From Vibrio sp. UBA2441 (lineage in GTDB: Bacteria; Pseudomonadota; Gammaproteobacteria; Enterobacterales; Vibrionaceae): 9,416 nt of DNA. A model generated the notes under the pieces. The model searched no databases. It was not told the DNA's origin and worked only from the letters and a program-made list of their open reading frames with translations. Of the stretch, positions 6,902 through 9,416 are shown in pieces. The position numbers were made by a program, and so were the translations under genes. The DNA is taken from contig DDQN01000099.1 of the NCBI GenBank assembly GCA_002342685.1, positions 1-9,416 of the forward strand. Direction: 5' to 3'. How positions within the stretch are numbered: position 1 is the stretch's first letter; every line of letters starts with the position of its first letter.

Positions 6902-7006
6902 CTAACAAACAAGGATAAGTGTTGCTCCAGACACATTATCTGAGTGTTGAGTTGGTAAGGTGTTGTTTATAAGAAAATTAAAGCGCTTCTGCTCGGTAGG
7001 GTTCAT
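6902..7006 (-). pseudogene. truncated start of an IS91-associated integrase-like gene
   Basis: A 34-codon frame starts MNPTEQKRFNFL, preceded by GGAGAGATTATT, a good ribosome site 7 bp before the ATG. The first ten residues look like the start of the XerC-like integrase that accompanies IS91-type transposases (typically ..PTEQ..F..LY..HL..L..QGK). After residue 10 the match stops and the frame continues into unrelated cassette sequence, ending in ...LILVC. So this is probably the 5' stub of an inserted element cut near 6975-6985. The family assignment rests on about ten residues from memory and is tentative. Confidence 0.4.
6914..6940. repeat. hairpin downstream of gajB
   Basis: GATAAGTGT and ACACATTATC pair with a single bulged A across an 8-base loop (TGCTCCAG), 48 bp after the gajB stop. 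There is no T run, so it is a poor intrinsic terminator. With CTAACAAAC just before it (6902-6910) and GTTGTTTAT further on (6962-6970), it could be what is left of the original gajAB attC, but the arms do not pair convincingly. Confidence 0.3.
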
Positions 7007-7078
7007 AATAATCTCTCCAGTAGAACATCATCGGAATATGGTATTACTGAAGAGTATGGACGATATGCTATTTAATCT

Positions 7079-7091
7079 GCCGCGCAGCGGC
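7079..7091. repeat. GC-rich palindrome at the mobile-element/attC junction
   Basis: GCCGC-GCA-GCGGC is a perfect 5-bp hairpin that stands out from the AT-rich surroundings. It lies upstream of the IS91-type integrase stub and 3 bp before attC4. IS91-family elements carry short GC-rich palindromes near their termini, so this may be the terminal hairpin of the inserted element. That is inference; no copy of the element was available for comparison. Confidence 0.4.
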
Positions 7092-7094
7092 TTC

Positions 7095-7190
7095 GTTCGA
7101 CAAACGGTTTAAGAGTGTTTCGCAACGCGTAGCGTTGGTATACGGAGCGCAACAGTATTGCGTTGCTCATTACTTAATTGAGCGTTATGC
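7095..7190 (+). repeat. attC4, probably rearranged integron site
   Basis: The left end GTTCGAC-AAACGGTTTAAGAG and right end CTTAATTGAGC with R' GTTATGC (7184-7190) have the layout of an attC. GCAACGC (7122-7128) pairs perfectly with GCGTTGC (7160-7166), and AACGC/GCGTT form an inner loop. However, the outer arms fit each other poorly: only TTAAG/CTTAA pair, and CGG faces TTG. R'' has GAC instead of AAC. Since the palindrome ends 3 bp upstream, the left end may have been replaced by the insertion. Confidence 0.65.
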
Positions 7191-7222
7191 AGCAACTATC
7201 GTAAGGAAGGTTTGTACAAAAA

Positions 7223-7756
7223 ATGAAGATTGAATCTAGTAAAGTCTTACAGGTTATATCAGCAATCGTTATGTTAATTGTCTCTCTATATTTTGGTTAC
7301 GAAGGTAAGCCCACAGAAATGGGATTAACTATTGCTGCAGGTTTTTTAGGGCTTGTATTTGCAAATCTGGAAAAATTCCAAAGTTTCAAAGCTGCTGGAG
7401 TTGAAGCTCAGCTTAAAGTAGAGCAAATCGAAGCTGTTCTGGAAAAAGAAACGGAAGATCCAACCGAAGAAATTGATGAAGTAGGGAGTCAGGTGCCCAA
7501 TCTAAATCTTGTGTCTGAAAATACGAAGAGTGTTCTGAGTGCACTGCAAAACCACAAATACACATGGCGCTATATTTCGGGGTTGTCTAAAGAAACTAGA
7601 CTAACTCGCAGTCAAGTCAAAGAGTCTCTCCTATGGCTTTCTGAACATGGGTACGCAAGGAAGTCGCTTGGAAAAAATGGTGAGATTTGGGCGTCCACGC
7701 AAGAAGGGCGTTATTTATTTGCGGTAGTTTGCTTTAGCGATGTACCAGTTGAATAA
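7223..7756 (+). CDS. two-membrane-segment winged-helix cassette protein
   Basis: This 177-aa protein is not a family I can name. Residues 8-25 (VLQVISAIVMLIVSLYFG) and 32-48 (EMGLTIAAGFLGLVFAN) are membrane segments. Residues 50-87 form a charged, acidic coiled-coil-like linker (EAQLKVEQIEAVLEKETED), and 100-167 have winged-helix features (WRYISGLSKETRLTRSQVKESLLWLSEHGYARKS, then a wing ending GEIWASTQEG). The layout is a membrane-anchored cytoplasmic wHTH, as in sensors or adaptors; the first gene of the window also carries a wHTH-like region. ATG 7223 has AAGGAAGG at 7203-7210, rather far upstream. Its stop overlaps the start of attC5. Confidence 0.75.
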   Translation: MKIESSKVLQVISAIVMLIVSLYFGYEGKPTEMGLTIAAGFLGLVFANLEKFQSFKAAGVEAQLKVEQIEAVLEKETEDPTEEIDEVGSQVPNLNLVSENTKSVLSALQNHKYTWRYISGLSKETRLTRSQVKESLLWLSEHGYARKSLGKNGEIWASTQEGRYLFAVVCFSDVPVE

Positions 7757-7769
7757 CAAACGTTTAAAG
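7751..7769 (+). repeat. attC5, left end only (truncated)
   Basis: GAATAAC-AAACGTTTAAAG matches the R''-L'' start of a Vibrio-type attC directly at the stop of the preceding gene. No matching right arm (CTTAAACGGGCGTTA-like) follows; the sequence runs into an IS3-family remnant. The GCGTTA at 7925-7930 belongs to the transposase coding sequence. The site is therefore broken and should not recombine. Confidence 0.65.
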
Positions 7770-7771
7770 CT

Positions 7772-7849
7772 TCAAAATAATTGGGATACGCTTTCTTCAT
7801 CTGCCTGACGGCATCTTGTTTTAGTTGTCTCGTATGAACAAAGCGCTGG
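7772..7849 (-). pseudogene. first codons of IS3-family orfB, truncated
   Basis: In the -1 frame relative to orfA, after the slippery run at 7851-7857, the sequence reads LKQDAVRQMKKAYPNYF, like the beginning of OrfB, where (K)K.YP precedes the HTH_21/rve transposase. The frame then continues into attC5 as meaningless sequence. The DDE integrase core (about 250 residues) is absent, so the element cannot make a transposase. Confidence 0.55.
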
Positions 7850-8120
7850 CTTTTTTTAGTATGTCGATGTCTCTATTTGCTCTATCTAATTGTTTTTCCA
7901 GTTCTTGTATTCTTTGTTGCTCAGGCGTTATTGCTTTCTGATTTTGAGGGGTAATACCTTGTTTTTCGGCTTTATATTGTCTTTTCCATCGAACCACGGC
8001 AGAAGAACATGCACCCGATATTTCTTGTATCTGTTGATTAGAGTATCCATCTTCAACCATCATTTTTGCATATTCTAGTTTTTGTTGGTCGGAAATGATT
8101 ACTCGTTCTTTTCGTTTCAT
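7821..8120 (-). CDS. IS3-family transposase OrfA
   Basis: This 99-aa protein has an N-terminal helix-turn-helix of the HTH_Tnp_1 type (QQKLEYAKMMVEDGYSNQQI at 12-31, SGACSSAVVRWKRQY at 35-49) and a leucine-zipper-like helix at 66-92 (PEQQRIQELEKQLDRANRDI). Both are standard for OrfA, which binds the terminal repeats and dimerises. Near its end the codons CTA AAA AAA GCC give an A7 run (7851-7857), the usual -1 programmed frameshift site that makes the OrfAB fusion. OrfA looks intact, but without orfB it can only act as a DNA-binding regulator. Confidence 0.88.
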   Translation of the reverse strand: MKRKERVIISDQQKLEYAKMMVEDGYSNQQIQEISGACSSAVVRWKRQYKAEKQGITPQNQKAITPEQQRIQELEKQLDRANRDIDILKKASALFIRDN

Positions 8121-8173
8121 AATTTGGCCTCATTTATAATGTGATTATAAGGCTTAATTAGTCTCTAAGATCA

Positions 8174-8316
8174 TCGTACCATTACATACTGAATTTGTAC
8201 AAAAACGTCACCAAAGCCTCTCACCTCACTGGTGTATCCAAAGATACCGTCTATTGTCGCCACTGGATTCTAACTTTGAACAGCACGGGGGTTAACCCAG
8301 CTAGGGCTTTAAGCTT
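8174..8316. other. intervening sequence between the IS remnant and the recombinase operon
   Basis: No complete gene is present. On the plus strand one frame reads NVTKASHLTGVSKDTVYRHW (8206-8265), like the end of a helix-turn-helix, and stops at 8335. This may be a gene fragment at an element boundary. A perfect 10-bp palindrome GGGTTAACCC is at 8289-8298, just past the 3' end of the minus-strand operon. A terminus of the recombinase element may lie here, but I cannot fix it. Confidence 0.35.
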
Positions 8317-8466
8317 TTACTTGTTGATCTTCCCATAATGGTCAGGTGCAATGATAGATTCCCGATCTTGTGCCTTAATCCAATGTGAAGTTTGTATGTA
8401 CGTTTTCTCTTCAGGCGTCAGTTTCTGGTTCTCATCTTTGGTTTTATCCAAGATTCTTCTCATCAT
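8317..8466 (-). CDS. small protein overlapping the end of the recombinase accessory gene
   Basis: This 49-aa ORF starts MMRRILDKTKDENQKL and ends ...HYGKINK. Its ATGATG overlaps the TGA of the upstream gene (8465-8463), the coupling usual in tight operons. It is charged, probably helical and has no recognised domain (LTPEEKTYIQTSHWIKAQD in the middle). The tight coupling supports a real last gene of the operon, although a longer gene shortened by a nearby rearrangement is also possible. Confidence 0.5.
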   Translation of the reverse strand: MMRRILDKTKDENQKLTPEEKTYIQTSHWIKAQDRESIIAPDHYGKINK

Positions 8467-8963
8467 TTGCCATTTCCCTTACCGTTGAATCTCAACTCAC
8501 GAATAAGATCCTCTGCGAGCAAGGTTTCAACACTGACAGGAAGATTGGAATCGACATATTCAATAATATCTGCGACAGCCAAGATATTGCGCTCATACCG
8601 CGCCTTGTAGGATTTAAGTTCACTATCGAGACGGTCGGCCTTGCTGATGTAAGCCGCTCCAGTCCGTCCTTGAGCTAACATGGCTCTCTCTTCACCCGTT
8701 AACGCACGCTTTCCATCTTCATGATTGTTATGCTGCCGAAGTTTATAATCATTGATTATATCCCTGCGGGAGGTCAAAGTGCTGATCCCCCCCTTAATAA
8801 TACCCTTAGCCTTAAGGCGTGCATGGAGGGTCGATGGCTGAATAGGGGATTCTTCAAGTCCCTCATGAACCATGGCTTGCAGCTCTGCTTTGATGTAGGC
8901 ATCAAGCTCCTTACCCTGAATGACCTTGTCATCTGCATTACGACTACGGGGTGTCTTAGCCAT
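8463..8963 (-). CDS. recombinase-trio accessory protein, TnpC/GmtX-like candidate
   Basis: This basic 166-aa protein has an N-terminal helical part (DDKVIQGKELDAYIKAELQA, 11-30), then a probable helix-turn-helix (IQPSTLHARLKAKGIIKGGI at 41-60) and a helical, coiled-coil-like part (SKADRLDSELKSYKARYERN, 107-126). Small DNA-binding proteins of this type follow the two recombinases in Tn554 (TnpC) and in gamma-mobile-trio islands. Its ATG at 8963 overlaps the end of the integrase gene by 8 bp, so it belongs to the same operon. An in-frame ATG at 9050 would add 29 residues that lie inside the upstream gene and is less likely. The operon position is the main basis; the exact family is not proven. 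Confidence 0.6.
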   Translation of the reverse strand: MAKTPRSRNADDKVIQGKELDAYIKAELQAMVHEGLEESPIQPSTLHARLKAKGIIKGGISTLTSRRDIINDYKLRQHNNHEDGKRALTGEERAMLAQGRTGAAYISKADRLDSELKSYKARYERNILAVADIIEYVDSNLPVSVETLLAEDLIRELRFNGKGNGK

Positions 8964-9416
8964 TGTTATCATCCTTCTGTTTGGCATCTCTTTCCAAGCG
9001 TTTCTGTTCAATGAAGAACAGGTCAGCAAGGGTTCTTGGGCTTTTACCAACTAGCATTTGCTCATTAATCCGCGCCATAATTTGACCTAGCGGGTTATCT
9101 TGGTCGTCTGACATGATATCTACCAGCTTCTTGGCGCTTTGAGTCTGGATAGCCTCAACCTCTAGAGCTTCCAAAACGACCAGCGCCTCTTTTTGTTCCT
9201 CTAAAGCCAAATCGAAATTAGGGTTAGCTTCTGCGAGTTTCTGAAGAACAATTACTTCTTCGCGCTTGATATTCAAACGCCGAGATACCTCTTCAGCTTC
9301 ACCCAAACGCCCCGTAAGGGAGAAGTACCCGCACGGCAATCCTGATTGACATTTAACTGCGTGAGGGCAACCCCAACGGGCAACATCACGCGTACATGCG
9401 TATTCCGGCGATGGTG
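8956..9416 (-). CDS. C-terminal part of a large site-specific integrase (partial at the window edge)
   Basis: The frame is open to the window edge, so about 152 C-terminal residues are visible. They begin SPEYACTRDVARWGCPHAVK and hold a Cys cluster C-x8-C-x5-C-x5-C followed by GYFSLTGRLGEAEEVS, then long charged helices and the end ...KRLERDAKQKDDNNG. A Cys-rich patch followed by a long helical tail after the catalytic domain is typical of the large tyrosine-recombinase-like integrases of recombinase trios (TnpB of Tn554, GmtZ-like). The catalytic R-H-R-Y region would be outside the window. A TTG at 9339 could open a 127-aa frame, but the open Cys-rich sequence before it argues that this is the tail of a longer protein. 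Confidence 0.65.
   Translation of the reverse strand, partial: PSPEYACTRDVARWGCPHAVKCQSGLPCGYFSLTGRLGEAEEVSRRLNIKREEVIVLQKLAEANPNFDLALEEQKEALVVLEALEVEAIQTQSAKKLVDIMSDDQDNPLGQIMARINEQMLVGKSPRTLADLFFIEQKRLERDAKQKDDNNG

Larger units (their letters stand above)
7770..8173 (-). mobile_element. remnant of an IS3-family insertion sequence
   Basis: The remnant holds a complete orfA and only the first codons of orfB on the minus strand, so some 750 bp of orfB and one terminal repeat are missing. The orfA-proximal end may be TGATCTTAGAGAC (minus strand, 8173-8161), which starts with the TG usual for the family. A -10-like TATAAT (minus strand, 8149-8144) lies between it and orfA. The other end is a deletion joint with attC5, not an IS terminus. 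Both borders are approximate. Confidence 0.7.

Noticed and set aside
6902..6970. A sixth attC directly after gajB
   Set aside because: There is a CTAACAAAC start and a hairpin, but no convincing complementary right arm with an extrahelical base and no good GTTRRRY core.
7925..7930. GCGTTA as a possible right core of attC5
   Set aside because: It is the reverse of Ile-Thr-Pro codons within intact orfA, and no arm complementary to AAACGTTTAAAG stands next to it.
8385..9014. Plus-strand frames opposite the recombinase operon
   Set aside because: The minus-strand frames overlap start-to-stop like an operon and give sensible helical proteins; the plus-strand ones give Ser/Phe/Leu-rich or unstructured translations.
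1..9416. CRISPR array, tRNA or rRNA gene
   Set aside because: No regularly spaced direct repeats, cloverleaf with a CCA end, or rRNA-like sequence was seen; the repeated elements are the attC sites.

Overview
The window looks like part of a gene-cassette array of a chromosomal (sedentary) integron from a marine gammaproteobacterium. Vibrionaceae is most likely; Shewanella or Pseudoalteromonas are possible. The evidence is a run of mostly AT-rich plus-strand genes, each followed by an attC-like recombination site. The outer arms of these sites (TAACAAACG... or TAACAAGTTGCTTAA... paired with ...CTTAAGCGGGCG or ...CTTAGCAAGGCGTTA) are of the Vibrio superintegron type. No integrase gene is in view; by cassette orientation intI would lie to the left.

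Layout. (1) 95-949: TIR-like NADase-type effector with a winged-helix region and a C-terminal tail that copies the SSB tip (DDFNDIPF). attC1 follows at 954-1051. (2) 1069-1839: all-alpha protein resembling AbiJ/HEPN-like abortive-infection proteins, then attC2 at 1849-1941. A possible 49-aa minus-strand ORF runs into attC2. (3) 2278-3072: unrecognised protein with two membrane segments, then attC3 at 3075-3199. (4) 3290-6866: a complete two-gene Gabija anti-phage system, gajA (OLD-like ATPase plus TOPRIM nuclease) overlapping gajB (UvrD-like helicase). (5) 6867-7190: a scar holding a minus-strand fragment like the start of an IS91-associated integrase and a GC-rich palindrome, abutting attC4. 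(6) 7223-7756: two-membrane-segment plus winged-helix protein. Its attC5 is cut after about 19 bp.

From about 7770 the character changes. A minus-strand remnant of an IS3-family element comes first: orfA complete, orfB lost almost at its start. Beyond it is the end of a different, more GC-rich mobile element on the minus strand. It comprises the C-terminus of a large Cys-rich tyrosine-recombinase-like integrase (running off the window), an overlapping 166-aa accessory protein and an overlapping 49-aa ORF. This is the tail of a recombinase-trio element (Tn554-like or gamma-mobile-trio-like).

Together this is an integron defence island. At least two cassettes (TIR effector, Gabija) and probably a third (AbiJ/HEPN-like) encode anti-phage functions, and the two membrane-protein cassettes are candidates by association. 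The right side of the array has been broken by transposition and rearrangement. The most novel feature I see is the TIR-wHTH effector ending in an SSB-type C-terminal tip. It suggests that the effector docks on the SSB interactome (RecQ, RecO, PriA, ExoI, RecG and others) or uses it to sense phage replication.
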